A stretch of 64,000 nt of DNA from positions 244,938-308,937 of the forward strand of contig NZ_JBHULY010000016.1 of NCBI RefSeq assembly GCF_042684665.1, written 5' to 3'. The stretch comes from Jejuia rubra. Its GTDB lineage: Bacteria; Bacteroidota; Bacteroidia; Flavobacteriales; Flavobacteriaceae. A program made the translations under genes and the position numbers. Positions 1 to 9,026 of this stretch are shown piece by piece; position 1 is the stretch's first letter, and the number at the start of each line of letters is the position of its first letter. Under the pieces are notes generated by a model. The model saw only the letters and a program-made list of their open reading frames with translations, did no database searches and was not told the DNA's origin.

Positions 1-848
1 ATTTTGCTCCGGCGATGGATTTGGATATGTATAAGCACGAATCCACAAAAGCGTCTTTTGAAAAACTGAAGTCCTTTGGAAATATTATGATTCCTGCAAC
101 TAGTGGCGAATTGGCCAGCGGATTAGTTGGTGAGGGCAGAATGGCTGAGCCGGAGGATATTGTGAGTTTCATCGAAGCCGATATTTTAGATAAACTGCCA
201 TTAAAAGGAAAAAAAGTATTAATTACTGCTGGGCCCACTTATGAAGCCATCGACCCTGTTAGGTTTATTGGCAATCATTCCAGCGGGAAAATGGGTTTTG
301 AAATTGCTAAGGCATCTGCTAATTTGGGTGCTGAGGTGTTTTTGATAACTGGCCCAACGTGTCAGAAAACATCTCATAGTTTGATAAATGTACTTCCCGT
401 AACCAGCGCTTCCGAAATGTATGATGAAGCCCATAAGCATTTCGATGATATGGATATCGCAATTCTTTCTGCTGCGGTCGCTGATTTCAAACCAAAGGAG
501 GTATCATCTCAAAAAATAAAAAAGAAAACAGACACCTTAAGCTTGGAATTAGAGCGTACCAAAGATATTTTGGCTTCGCTTGGCAAAATAAAAAAAGGGC
601 AGTTTTTAGTGGGATTTGCGCTGGAAACCAATAACGAATTGGAAAACGCAAAACAGAAACTAAAGCGCAAGAATTTAGATTTAATTGTTTTAAATTCGTT
701 GAACGATAAAGGTGCTGGATTTAAAGGCGACACAAACAAAGTGACCTTTATTGATACTAAAAATGTCATAACCGAGTTTCAATTAAAGTCCAAAGCCGAA
801 GTGGCAAAGGATTTGTTAAACGAAATCATAAAGCAGACGCATGCGTAA
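1..848 (+). CDS. coaBC: CoaBC, 3' part: phosphopantothenoylcysteine decarboxylase / phosphopantothenate-cysteine ligase (5' end outside window)
   Basis: Bifunctional coenzyme A enzyme that joins cysteine to 4'-phosphopantothenate and then decarboxylates the product. The reading frame is open from base 3 and reads FAPAMDLDMY, the PAM motif region of the flavin-dependent decarboxylase half, so the first visible ATG (base 15) is internal and the N-terminal part lies left of the window. The ligase half follows, starting near KVLITAGPTYEAIDPVR with the FIGNHSSGKMG nucleotide-binding segment and AAVADFKP. The C-terminus is complete, and the last codons overlap the next gene by 8 bases, so the two are probably cotranscribed. 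Identification is firm from these motifs. Confidence 0.95.
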   Translation, partial: FAPAMDLDMYKHESTKASFEKLKSFGNIMIPATSGELASGLVGEGRMAEPEDIVSFIEADILDKLPLKGKKVLITAGPTYEAIDPVRFIGNHSSGKMGFEIAKASANLGAEVFLITGPTCQKTSHSLINVLPVTSASEMYDEAHKHFDDMDIAILSAAVADFKPKEVSSQKIKKKTDTLSLELERTKDILASLGKIKKGQFLVGFALETNNELENAKQKLKRKNLDLIVLNSLNDKGAGFKGDTNKVTFIDTKNVITEFQLKSKAEVAKDLLNEIIKQTHA

Positions 849-1728
849 TTTTCTTGTTATTCTTCTCTTGAGTATTGGCAGTTTAGGGTTCGCCCAAGAA
901 CTCAATTGTACCGTTGTGGTCAATGCACAGCAGACTGGAAATGAAAACCTTCAGATTTTCAAAAATTTAGAAAAACAACTGACCGAGTTTGTAAATAACA
1001 CCAAGTGGACCGACCGCCTGTTTGGCTCTCAGGAGCTGATCAACTGCAGTATGAATATAATTATTCAGGAATATAATAGTGAGCTGTTCAACGCCAGTAT
1101 CCAAGTGCAGTCTTCTCGACCAATATTCGGTTCTTCCTATAGCACCCCGTTGTACAATTTCAATGATAACGATTTTAGCTTTAGATATGTGGAATTCCAA
1201 AATCTGATCTACAACCCGAATCAGTTTAGCTCTAATTTGATTTCAGTGCTGACCTTTCATATTTATATGATCTTAGCTTTAGATGCAGATTCCTATGAGA
1301 AAAATGGTGGACAGCAGTATTACAAACAGGCGCAGACCATAGTAAATTATACGCAAGGTGAAAACTTTAAAGGTTGGAAACTGGAAGACGGTTTGCAAAG
1401 TAGATTTATGCTAATCGATAATGTCCTTTCCACGACTTTTAAGGAATTTAGGGACGTTATGTACAGCTACCATAGGATGGGCTTGGATATGATGAGCGAG
1501 GATTTGAAAAAGGGAAAAGAAGAAGTTGCGAAGAGTTTATCAGAGTTTAAAGCATTGAACAGTAGAAGGCCGAATTCCTTTTTACTGAGAACCTTTTTCG
1601 ATGCAAAAGCAGAGGAAGTGGAGCAAATTTTTACAGGTGGTCCCCAGGTGAATATTGCCGAATTAAAAGACCTTTTGCAAAAAATTGCCCCTATGCATTC
1701 CAGCAAATGGAGGAATATTACATTCTAG
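841..1728 (+). CDS. porD: DUF4835 family protein, PorD-like (type IX secretion associated)
   Basis: 295-residue exported protein. It has a cleavable signal peptide (MRNFLVILLLSIGSLGFAQ, cleavage near residue 19) and a soluble body starting ELNCTVVVNAQQ, the usual opening of the Bacteroidota DUF4835 family. That family is annotated as PorD and linked genetically to type IX secretion and gliding; its biochemical role is not established. The position between coaBC and recN is, as I recall, the common arrangement in flavobacteria. The start overlaps the coaBC stop by 8 bases, which fixes the ATG. No membrane segment is seen after the signal peptide, so a periplasmic location is inferred. Confidence 0.85.
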   Translation: MRNFLVILLLSIGSLGFAQELNCTVVVNAQQTGNENLQIFKNLEKQLTEFVNNTKWTDRLFGSQELINCSMNIIIQEYNSELFNASIQVQSSRPIFGSSYSTPLYNFNDNDFSFRYVEFQNLIYNPNQFSSNLISVLTFHIYMILALDADSYEKNGGQQYYKQAQTIVNYTQGENFKGWKLEDGLQSRFMLIDNVLSTTFKEFRDVMYSYHRMGLDMMSEDLKKGKEEVAKSLSEFKALNSRRPNSFLLRTFFDAKAEEVEQIFTGGPQVNIAELKDLLQKIAPMHSSKWRNITF

Positions 1729-1776
1729 TTTAATTTTTAAATTACTGCTTACGGTATACTGAGACTGCCAACTCCT

Positions 1777-3429
1777 ATGTTAACTGCCCTCACCATAAAA
1801 AACTACGCTTTAATTGACGAACTTCAGGTCAATTTCAATGACGGCTTCACTATAATTACTGGTGAAACCGGAGCTGGTAAATCCATATTATTAGGTGGTT
1901 TATCTTTGATTTTGGGAAAACGAGCAGATTTATCAAGCTTAAAACAACCGGATGAAAAGTGCGTCATCGAGGCTGTTTTTGATGTGAAGCATTATGCTTT
2001 GGAGGCTTTCTTCAAAGATGAGGATTTAGATTATGAGCCACAAACTATTATCCGAAGGGAAATTTTACCATCGGGGAAATCTAGGGCTTTTGTCAATGAT
2101 TCTCCAGTAAATTTGAATAGTTTGCAATCCTTGGGAAACCAACTTGTGGATATCCATTCCCAACACCAAACGTTGCAACTCACCCAAAATGATTTTCAAT
2201 TTCAGGTAATCGATGCTTTGGCAGGTAATGATGAAAATTTAGTTGAATACTCAGAGTATTTGGTACAATACAAAAAGTTCAAAACAGAATTGGATGAGCT
2301 GTTTGCTTTAAAAGCCGAAGCCATAAAGGAACACGACTACAACACCTTTTTGCTCAATGAGTTGGAAGAGGCAAAACTGGTGGATGGCGAAATGGAATCT
2401 TTGGAATCGGAGTACGAAACGCTTAATAATATTGAGGATATTAAAGAGCGACTTTCTGAAGCCTATCAATTGTTGGGTGAAGAACAAATGGGGATAATGG
2501 CAATGCTTTCCAATTTAAAAAATGCCATTCAAAAGTTATCGGCTGTATCGTCCAAATATGAAGATTTATTTGATAGGGTAAACAGTTGCTTTATCGAAAT
2601 GGATGATGTATTTGGAGAAGTGGATGCATTGCAGGAAAACTTGGAGGCTGATCCGATGCGCTTGGAGGTAGTAAACTTAAAATTGCAGGGGATTCACAAC
2701 CTCATGCAAAAACATCAGACCGATTCCATTACTGAACTGATTGAAATCAGAAATGAGCTAAGTAAACAAGTTGCCGTTACCCAAAATTTAGATGAAACCA
2801 TTGCCCAAAAGGAGGCGGATATTGCAACCATGGCGTCTAAATTGGATACTGTCTCTAAAGAAATTCATAAGAAAAGGATGAATGCAATTCCAGATTTAAG
2901 AGGTCAGTTACAAGCCATTCTATCCGATTTGGGGATGCCAAACGCTCAGTTTAAAATTGAACTTGTTTTAGGCGACCATTATTTCAATAACGGAAAAGAC
3001 AGCCTGTCATTTTTGTTTTCAGCAAATAAAGGAGGCAATTTTAACGATTTGAAAAAGGCTGCTTCTGGTGGGGAATTGTCCAGGATTATGCTTGCCATTA
3101 AATTGATTTTATCAAATTACATCCAATTGCCAACTATCATGTTCGATGAAATTGACAGCGGGGTTTCTGGCGAAATCTCAAATAAAATGGGGGATATCAT
3201 GTTGCAGATGAGCAAAAACATGCAGGTGTTTTCCATTACCCATTTACCCCAAATTGCGGCCAAAGGCCATTCGCACTTCAAGGTGTTTAAGGAAGATGTG
3301 GATAATTTGACACAAACTAATTTGGTGAAACTGAACCATGACGACCGCATTGTGGAAATCGCTCAAATGTTGGGTGGCAAAGAATTGTCTTCCTCCGCTA
3401 TAGCCCATGCCAAAGAATTGCTTAATTAA
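1777..3429 (+). CDS. recN: DNA repair protein RecN
   Basis: 550-residue SMC-like ATPase for double-strand break repair. The N-terminal Walker A is ITGETGAGKSILLGGLSL (about residues 28-45), preceded by the family opening MLTALTIKNYALIDEL. The middle (about 150-380) is rich in Glu/Lys and predicted coiled coil. The C-terminal ABC signature AASGGELSRIMLA and Walker B IMFDEIDSGVSG follow, then the SITHLPQIAAKGH switch segment typical of RecN. Length matches the family. It lies 48 bases after the PorD-like gene on the same strand, with no terminator seen between them. Confidence 0.97.
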   Translation: MLTALTIKNYALIDELQVNFNDGFTIITGETGAGKSILLGGLSLILGKRADLSSLKQPDEKCVIEAVFDVKHYALEAFFKDEDLDYEPQTIIRREILPSGKSRAFVNDSPVNLNSLQSLGNQLVDIHSQHQTLQLTQNDFQFQVIDALAGNDENLVEYSEYLVQYKKFKTELDELFALKAEAIKEHDYNTFLLNELEEAKLVDGEMESLESEYETLNNIEDIKERLSEAYQLLGEEQMGIMAMLSNLKNAIQKLSAVSSKYEDLFDRVNSCFIEMDDVFGEVDALQENLEADPMRLEVVNLKLQGIHNLMQKHQTDSITELIEIRNELSKQVAVTQNLDETIAQKEADIATMASKLDTVSKEIHKKRMNAIPDLRGQLQAILSDLGMPNAQFKIELVLGDHYFNNGKDSLSFLFSANKGGNFNDLKKAASGGELSRIMLAIKLILSNYIQLPTIMFDEIDSGVSGEISNKMGDIMLQMSKNMQVFSITHLPQIAAKGHSHFKVFKEDVDNLTQTNLVKLNHDDRIVEIAQMLGGKELSSSAIAHAKELLN

Positions 3430-3506
3430 AAAGGCTTAAAGGCGAAAAGTTTAGTATTTTTGACCTTATATACGTATTTTGACAACACTAAAAAACTAAC
3501 TGAAAT

Positions 3507-4325
3507 ATGTCTTACAATTTATTAAAAGGAAAAAAGGGGATTATTTTTGGAGCTTTAGATTCCAATTCGATAGCATGGAAAACGGCTGAACGCGTTCATG
3601 AAGAAGGTGGGCAATTTGTATTGACCAATGCGCCAGTTGCAATGCGAATGGGCGAAATCAAAGCTTTGGCTGAAAAAACCGGCGCTGAAGTTATTCCGGC
3701 CGACGCCACTTCTTTGGACGATTTGAAAAATTTGGTCGAGAAATCCATGGAGATTTTAGGGGGAAAGTTGGATTTTGTGTTGCATTCTATTGGGATGTCC
3801 ATCAACGTTAGAAAAGGAAATCATTATACGAACCAAAATTATGATTGGACTCAAAAAGGCACAGACGTTTCGGCGATGTCCTTTCATAAAGTGATGCAAA
3901 CTTTGTATCAGACAGATGCTATGAATGAGTGGGGAAGTATTGTAGCCTTAACTTACATGGCAGCCCAGCGTGTATTTCCTGATTATAACGATATGGCAGA
4001 CAACAAGGCTTATTTAGAAAGTATTGCCCGCAGTTTTGGTTATTTCTTTGGAAGGGATAAAAAAGTGAGGGTCAATACTATTTCCCAATCACCGACGCCT
4101 ACAACGGCAGGAAGTGGTGTTAAGGGATTTGATGGTTTTATTTCCTATGCCGAGAAAATGTCGCCTTTAGGAAATGCCACGGCCATGGACTGTGCCAATT
4201 ATACAGTTACTTTGTTTAGTGATTTGACCAAAAGAGTAACGTTACAGAATCTTTACAACGATGGAGGATTCAGTAATATGGGAGTGAGCGATGCTGTGAT
4301 GAGTACTTTTACGGGGGAAGAATAA
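3507..4325 (+). CDS. fabI: Enoyl-[acyl-carrier-protein] reductase FabI
   Basis: 272-residue NADH-dependent enoyl-ACP reductase of fatty acid synthesis. It opens with the FabI nucleotide-binding stretch GKKGIIFGALDSNSIAW rather than the usual SDR TGxxxGIG. The FabI Tyr-(X6)-Lys catalytic pair is visible as YNDMADNK, and LHSIGMS and SQSPTPTTAGSG match the FabI family. It ends 90 bases before the convergent aldolase gene, and a strong two-way hairpin lies between the stop codons. FabI is the triclosan target in other bacteria; nothing here suggests a resistant variant. Confidence 0.96.
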   Translation: MSYNLLKGKKGIIFGALDSNSIAWKTAERVHEEGGQFVLTNAPVAMRMGEIKALAEKTGAEVIPADATSLDDLKNLVEKSMEILGGKLDFVLHSIGMSINVRKGNHYTNQNYDWTQKGTDVSAMSFHKVMQTLYQTDAMNEWGSIVALTYMAAQRVFPDYNDMADNKAYLESIARSFGYFFGRDKKVRVNTISQSPTPTTAGSGVKGFDGFISYAEKMSPLGNATAMDCANYTVTLFSDLTKRVTLQNLYNDGGFSNMGVSDAVMSTFTGEE

Positions 4326-4360
4326 AGGGAGTTTACAAAGAACACTACTTTCAGATAACA

Positions 4361-4400
4361 AAAAAGGCGCAAATCTCTTTTGAAGTTTGCGCCTTTATTA
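4361..4400. terminator. Bidirectional hairpin terminator between fabI and the aldolase gene
   Basis: Perfect 11-bp inverted repeat AAAGGCGCAAA (4363-4373) and TTTGCGCCTTT (4386-4396) with a 12-base loop, flanked by A-rich and T-rich runs. It sits between two convergent genes and can serve both strands. Confidence 0.85.
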
Positions 4401-4415
4401 TACACTTAAGTTTTT

Positions 4416-5069
4416 TTAGTTTCCTTTCTTATAATCCGCTAAAAACTTAGCCAACCCTATGTCCGTTAAAGGATGTTTCAACAAGCCTTCAATGGAACTT
4501 AAAGGCCCGGTCATCACATCGGCACCAATCTTGGCACAATCTACAACGTGCATGGTATGACGAATTGAAGCAGCCAAAATCTGAGTTTCAAATCCATAGT
4601 TATCATAAATATGGCGGATTTCAGAAATCAAGTTTAAGCCATCTGTTGATATATCGTCCAGTCTACCCAAAAAAGGAGACACATATGTTGCTCCCGCCTT
4701 TGCTGCTAGGATGGCCTGACCCGGAGAGAATACCAAGGTAACATTTGTTTTAATGCCTTTATCAGAAAAGTATTTACAAGCCTTTACACCATCCTTTATC
4801 ATCGGTAATTTAACAACAATCTGGTCGTGCAGTTCTGCCAAAGCCTCCCCTTCTCTTATCATTCCTTCAACATCCGTAGAAATCACCTCGGCACTTACAT
4901 CACCATCCACAATATTGCAAATGTCAACGTAGTGTTTCAAAATATTATCGTGACCGGTAATGCCCTCTTTCGCCATTAATGATGGATTTGTCGTTACACC
5001 ATCCAAAACCCCCATATCTTGAGCGTCTTTTATCTGGTCTAGGTTTGCTGTGTCAATAAAAAATTTCAT
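4416..5069 (-). CDS. fsa: Fructose-6-phosphate aldolase / small transaldolase (TalC/FSA family)
   Basis: 217-residue TIM-barrel aldolase of the short transaldolase family. It starts MKFFIDTANLDQIKDA, and VTTNPSLMAKEG is the family signature. The Schiff-base lysine is K87 in VVKLPM. The family splits into true transaldolases and fructose-6-phosphate aldolases; I cannot separate these by sequence here, so the substrate is uncertain, although sugar-phosphate aldol chemistry is secure. It is a single gene with its own hairpin terminator shared with fabI. Confidence 0.88.
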   Translation of the reverse strand: MKFFIDTANLDQIKDAQDMGVLDGVTTNPSLMAKEGITGHDNILKHYVDICNIVDGDVSAEVISTDVEGMIREGEALAELHDQIVVKLPMIKDGVKACKYFSDKGIKTNVTLVFSPGQAILAAKAGATYVSPFLGRLDDISTDGLNLISEIRHIYDNYGFETQILAASIRHTMHVVDCAKIGADVMTGPLSSIEGLLKHPLTDIGLAKFLADYKKGN

Positions 5070-5188
5070 TTGCTTGTTTTTATGCGTGTTATAGTTTAGG
5101 GCGAATTTACAATTTTATGGGTTTACTCCATTGGGTATTAGGAAAATCTATCGAAAAGTTTCTAAAAGTTTTCGAAAATCGGCTTCGA

Positions 5189-5992
5189 TTAAAGTTTATA
5201 ATGATTCATTAATAATTTCTCATATACTTTATCGGGCAATACTCTTTTTAACACAATAGAGAATTTTTGCATAAACGCTCCAACTTTATAATGAATTTTG
5301 GGCCTTTTGGTATTTATTACGCCATATACAGCTTCAGCCATCATATTGGGATTACTTCCAGAATCTACATGTTCATTCATCAACTCCAAAGATTTCCCAT
5401 AAGTTTTCCAATAGGGTGAATCCTCTTTTAATGGGGCATGATATCTTCCTGAAGCGATATTAGTAGCAAAATCCCCAGGAGCCACGTTGGTCATTTCAAT
5501 ATTAAAAGGTTTTAGCTCCATTCTAAAGGCTTCCGTCAGCACCTCCAGAGCTCCTTTGCTGGCACTGTAAATACCGCGGTAAGGCAAGCCCATATAGCCT
5601 GCAATTGAAGTGATATTTATGATTAATCCCGACTTTTGCTTTCGCATTTGTGGCAATACGGCTTTAATCACATTGATTGGGCCAAAAAAGTTAGTCTCAA
5701 AATTGGACTTAATTTCTTCCTCCGGAATTTCTTCAATAGGCCCTGTAATCCCAGCACCTGCATTGTTTACCAATACATCCAATCGCCCCTCAGCTCTAAT
5801 AACCTGGGAAACAGCTTCATCAATAGAAACTGAATCCTTTACATCCAATTCAAGTAATTGAAATTGACTCTCCGGATAGTTTTTCGGATTTCTACTGGTA
5901 CCAAAAACCAAATGTCCTTTTTGGTGCAAAAACTCCCCAATGGATTTTCCTATTCCAGAGGACCCTCCTGTTATCAAAACAACTTTAGACAT
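5189..5992 (-). CDS. SDR family oxidoreductase
   Basis: 267-residue short-chain dehydrogenase/reductase. It has the cofactor motif TGGSSGIG near the N-terminus, NNAG in the central strand, and the catalytic Ser...Tyr-X3-Lys (NITSIAGYMG ... YSASKG). The Arg in GTSRNP after the second strand suggests NADP(H) preference; this is inference. The open frame extends 25 codons upstream, but MSKVVLITGG at 5992 is the natural start; the extension runs toward the SRP RNA gene and is not protein-like. The long C-terminus (about residues 190-267) resembles retinol-dehydrogenase-like SDRs that act on lipids. The substrate is unknown. Confidence 0.85.
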   Translation of the reverse strand: MSKVVLITGGSSGIGKSIGEFLHQKGHLVFGTSRNPKNYPESQFQLLELDVKDSVSIDEAVSQVIRAEGRLDVLVNNAGAGITGPIEEIPEEEIKSNFETNFFGPINVIKAVLPQMRKQKSGLIINITSIAGYMGLPYRGIYSASKGALEVLTEAFRMELKPFNIEMTNVAPGDFATNIASGRYHAPLKEDSPYWKTYGKSLELMNEHVDSGSNPNMMAEAVYGVINTKRPKIHYKVGAFMQKFSIVLKRVLPDKVYEKLLMNHYKL

Positions 5993-6069
5993 AATTGCAG
6001 AAATTTGAAATTTCGAGCACCAAATTACAAAATTGAAACGACAAGAATACCTGAATTTAGCGCACAAAA

Positions 6070-6169
6070 AAAGGCAAGCTACCTACATCACACCGCTACG
6101 ACCATATACCCTTGCTGCGTTCCCGCCCTGGGGGATTCTACAGGAGCTGGTTGTGTAGGACTTGCCGGG
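6070..6169 (-). ncRNA. ffs: Bacterial small signal recognition particle RNA (4.5S, ffs)
   Basis: On the minus strand this stretch reads as a long hairpin. GGCAAG at the 5' end (6166-6161) pairs with CTTGCC at the 3' end (6078-6073), and the tip has the conserved SRP domain IV: GCG-GGAA-CGC tetraloop stem followed by AGCAAGGGTA. It is about 95-100 bases, the size of bacterial 4.5S RNA, and is followed by a run of eight T on the minus strand, consistent with termination. The RNA binds Ffh and targets nascent membrane proteins. Exact ends are estimated from pairing and from the promoter upstream. Confidence 0.92.
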
Positions 6170-6171
6170 TG

Positions 6172-6201
6172 CAAAGATACAACCTTTTAAAATTTTCACA
6201 A
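6172..6201 (-). promoter_or_regulatory. Promoter of the SRP RNA gene
   Basis: On the minus strand TTG (6201-6199) is followed by exactly 19 bases and TATCTTTG (6179-6172). This matches the Bacteroidota consensus TTG-N19-TAnnTTTG and lies directly upstream of the RNA 5' end. Confidence 0.75.
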
Positions 6202-6256
6202 TGATTTTTCAAACCGATTTTAAATAAATATATTCGGCAAAAATTAGGCTTCAACC

Positions 6257-7294
6257 ATGAAAACTTTCAAATATCTCGCTTTCATTTTATTAATCAGTTT
6301 GTCAGTGTCCTGTGGACCAAATTCTGGGCAACAAAAGAACCACTTCAATATCAAGACGAATGCGGTAAAAGGTAATATTCCTATAGACGAAACCCTTCAA
6401 CTTTCCATCGAGAACAAAAAAGGTCATACCATAGATTCTATCGTATATACGCTAAATGGAACTCCCATTGAAAGCACATTCGATTTGAAAAACAATAAAT
6501 TGGGGAAGCACACCATGGAAGCTACAGTTTATTTTAACAGTGAAGAAAAGCAAACCGTAAGCTCTTCAATTACAATTTTGAATGACCAATCCCCAAAATT
6601 GTTTAAGTACGAAATCATAAATGAGTACCCCCACGATATTACATCTTACACCCAAGGTTTGGAGTTTTATGATGGCAAATTATATGAAAGCACAGGTCAA
6701 TACAAGGAATCCAAGTTGAGGCAGGTGGATTATAAAGCAGGAGAGGTCATTCAAAATATTAATTTGGCCAATGCTTATTTTGGAGAAGGCATTACCATTA
6801 TGGATGACAAAATATACCAGTTGACCTGGAGAGCTGGAATGGGATTTGTGTACGACGTGAACTCCTTGGAAAAACTGAGCAGTTTTAAATACGGAAAAAG
6901 CAAGGAAGGTTGGGGACTAACGCACCACAGCGGGAAAATTTATAAAAGTGACGGCACCGAAAATATTTGGTTGTTAAATCCTGAAACTTTGGTGGAAGAG
7001 GACAAGATTCAAGTGTACACCAACAAAGGAAAAATTATTGGCATCAACGAAATGGAATGGATTGACGGTAAAATTTATGCCAACCGCTACCAGAAAGATG
7101 GTGTAGCCATCATCAACCCCAAGAATGGCGGGGTTATCGGAGTCATTGACTTTACCCCATTAAAGAAAAAAGTGACCCAGCATAAAGGTTTGGATGTACT
7201 TAATGGCATAGCCTACAATCCTGAAACCCAAACCATTTTTGTGACCGGCAAACGCTGGGATAAGATGTTTGAGGTCAAGATTATTGAAGAATAG
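6257..7294 (+). CDS. Glutaminyl-peptide cyclotransferase (glutamine cyclotransferase), lipoprotein
   Basis: 345-residue predicted lipoprotein. The lipobox is SVSC, with Cys at residue 19 after a hydrophobic leader. Residues about 25-110 form a small beta-rich domain, and residues about 115-345 match the five-bladed propeller glutamine cyclotransferase family (SYTQGLEFYDGKLYESTGQY, WGLTHHSGKIYKSDGT, NEMEWIDGKIYAN). The enzyme cyclises N-terminal glutamine of exported proteins to pyroglutamate. In this phylum many signal-peptidase products start with Gln, so a role in capping exported proteins is plausible inference. Monocistronic by spacing. Confidence 0.88.
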   Translation: MKTFKYLAFILLISLSVSCGPNSGQQKNHFNIKTNAVKGNIPIDETLQLSIENKKGHTIDSIVYTLNGTPIESTFDLKNNKLGKHTMEATVYFNSEEKQTVSSSITILNDQSPKLFKYEIINEYPHDITSYTQGLEFYDGKLYESTGQYKESKLRQVDYKAGEVIQNINLANAYFGEGITIMDDKIYQLTWRAGMGFVYDVNSLEKLSSFKYGKSKEGWGLTHHSGKIYKSDGTENIWLLNPETLVEEDKIQVYTNKGKIIGINEMEWIDGKIYANRYQKDGVAIINPKNGGVIGVIDFTPLKKKVTQHKGLDVLNGIAYNPETQTIFVTGKRWDKMFEVKIIEE

Positions 7295-7301
7295 GAATTT
7301 A

Positions 7302-7649
7302 TCACCAATCAAATCTAAACTCTTTAGGCTTTAAATCTTCTACTAAAATCTCATCAGTTCTAAAAACAGGTTTATCATACTTGTATACCACAATACTATA
7401 ATGTCCCTTTGGCACTTGAAATAGTACCATACCAGTGCTGTCAGTTTCTTTTTGAGATAATTCATAAAATCTCCACATTCCAAAGAAAGGTTTTCTAATC
7501 TCTCTAATTACAACTTCAAATCCTTCCCTTGGTTTAATAGAAGATTTATAAAATGTATAGATTTTCACCTCAGTTAATGGTTCTTCTCCGTAGGAGGCAA
7601 AAATCAAAAATGCAAACAGAACTAATATTTTGAATTTCGACAATTTCAA
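7302..7649 (-). CDS. Small exported protein, unknown function
   Basis: 115 residues with a signal peptide-like N-terminus (MKLSKFKILVLFAFLIFASYG). The mature part reads as short beta strands with a pattern seen in carboxypeptidase-regulatory or prealbumin-like folds (TDSTGMVLFQVPKGHYSIVVY). I do not recognise a named family. It is convergent with the glutaminyl cyclase gene (8-base gap) and divergent from cydA. The ATG at 7649 is the only start ahead of the leader peptide. Confidence 0.6.
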   Translation of the reverse strand: MKLSKFKILVLFAFLIFASYGEEPLTEVKIYTFYKSSIKPREGFEVVIREIRKPFFGMWRFYELSQKETDSTGMVLFQVPKGHYSIVVYKYDKPVFRTDEILVEDLKPKEFRFDW

Positions 7650-7685
7650 TTGAGCTATTTTATACTAAAATACGGCTTTATAACT

Positions 7686-7693
7686 TATCTTTG
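7686..7693 (+). promoter_or_regulatory. Probable -7 element of the cydAB promoter
   Basis: TATCTTTG matches the Bacteroidota TAnnTTTG element and sits 27 bases before the cydA start. No TTG is present at the expected -33 distance, so the call is tentative. Confidence 0.4.
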
Positions 7694-7719
7694 TATTACT
7701 ACTTTTTAAAGCCCTTTTT

Positions 7720-9024
7720 ATGGACAATCTGGATGCCGCAAGACTGCAAATGGCATTTACTTTGATGTTTCACATTGTGTTTGCATGCATTGGGATGGTG
7801 ATGCCCTTTTTTATGGTCGTAGCCCACAAAAAATGGCTAAACACGCGAAACCCCATTTATTTAAAACTAACAAAATCGTGGCAAAAAGGTGTCGCGATTT
7901 TTTTTGTTACCGGGGCAGTTTCGGGTACTGCTTTGTCTTTCGAATTGGGGCTACTTTGGCCAGAATTTATGAAACATGCCGGTCCCATTATCGGTATGCC
8001 GTTTTCCTTGGAAGGTGCAGCCTTTTTTGTGGAGGCCATTGCATTGGGCTTTTACCTTTACGGTTGGAATAAAATTCCTGAAAAATTCCATTGGTTTACG
8101 GGTGTGATTGTTGGCATTTCGGGAGTGGCTTCGGGTATTCTCGTTGTTTCAGCCAATGGTTGGATGAATGCACCATCAGGCTTTGATTATATCAATGGCC
8201 AATTCTTAAATATTGATCCTATAAAAGCATTGTTGAATCCAGCCTGGTTTACCCAAGCTTTGCATATGACCTTGGCGGCCTTTGTGGCCACGGGGTTTGC
8301 CGTTGCCGGCGTTCACGCCTTTCAAATCCTAAAAAATAAACAGACGGAACTTCATAAAAAAGCGTTTAAAATCGCAATAACTTTTGCCGCTATTGCAGCA
8401 ATACTTCAACCTTTAAGCGGCGACCTTTCCGCTAAGGATATTGCGAAAAGACAGCCCGTAAAATTAGCGGCCATGGAAGCCCATTATGAAACTACCAAAG
8501 GTGCCCCCCTTTACATTGGCGGCATCGTGGATAACGAAACGCAAGAAGTAAACTATAAAATCAAAATCCCAAAAGCCCTGTCCTTTCTGGCCTTTGGTGA
8601 TTTTGATGCTGAAGTGAAAGGCTTGAATGATTTTCCTGAAGATATTCGCCCAAACGTAGCCATGGTGCATTATGCTTTTCAAATTATGGTAGGTATCGGG
8701 ACCTTACTCTTAGTGGTGGGAATTTTATTTTTCATCAGTTTGAAAAGGAAACGCTGGTGTCAAAACAGAAAGTTTTGGTGGTTATTTGCACTAATGGCTC
8801 CGATGGGCTTTATTGCTTTAGAAGCCGGCTGGGTGGTTACTGAAGTAGGCAGACAGCCATGGATTATCCATAATATTATGAAAACAAAAGATGCAGTAAC
8901 CCCAATGCCTGGCATGGTGTTTAGTTTCTACATGTATGTGGTATTATATTCTATTTTGACCATTGCCGTAACCTGGCTGATGGCACGACAGATAAAAGTA
9001 TTGAATAACCCAAAACCTGCTTGA
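7720..9024 (+). CDS. cydA: Cytochrome bd quinol oxidase subunit I (CydA), short Q-loop type
   Basis: 434-residue multi-helix membrane protein carrying the three hemes of the high-affinity terminal oxidase. Heme ligands are visible: H18 in LMFHIVFAC, a His in ALHMTLAAF, and a Met near HNIMK, plus the family signature GRQPWI. The quinol-binding loop keeps the Lys and Glu of KLAAMEAHYET. At 434 residues it is well below the roughly 520 of E. coli CydA because the C-terminal Q-loop insert is absent, the common S-type. It is cotranscribed with cydB (2-base gap). It reduces oxygen under microaerobic conditions. Confidence 0.96.
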   Translation: MDNLDAARLQMAFTLMFHIVFACIGMVMPFFMVVAHKKWLNTRNPIYLKLTKSWQKGVAIFFVTGAVSGTALSFELGLLWPEFMKHAGPIIGMPFSLEGAAFFVEAIALGFYLYGWNKIPEKFHWFTGVIVGISGVASGILVVSANGWMNAPSGFDYINGQFLNIDPIKALLNPAWFTQALHMTLAAFVATGFAVAGVHAFQILKNKQTELHKKAFKIAITFAAIAAILQPLSGDLSAKDIAKRQPVKLAAMEAHYETTKGAPLYIGGIVDNETQEVNYKIKIPKALSFLAFGDFDAEVKGLNDFPEDIRPNVAMVHYAFQIMVGIGTLLLVVGILFFISLKRKRWCQNRKFWWLFALMAPMGFIALEAGWVVTEVGRQPWIIHNIMKTKDAVTPMPGMVFSFYMYVVLYSILTIAVTWLMARQIKVLNNPKPA

Positions 9025-9026
9025 CC

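Noticed and set aside
5858..6190. 110-codon frame and N-terminal extension of the SDR gene across 5993-6190
   Set aside because: This stretch is the SRP RNA gene and its tail, shown by the GGAA tetraloop and paired ends.
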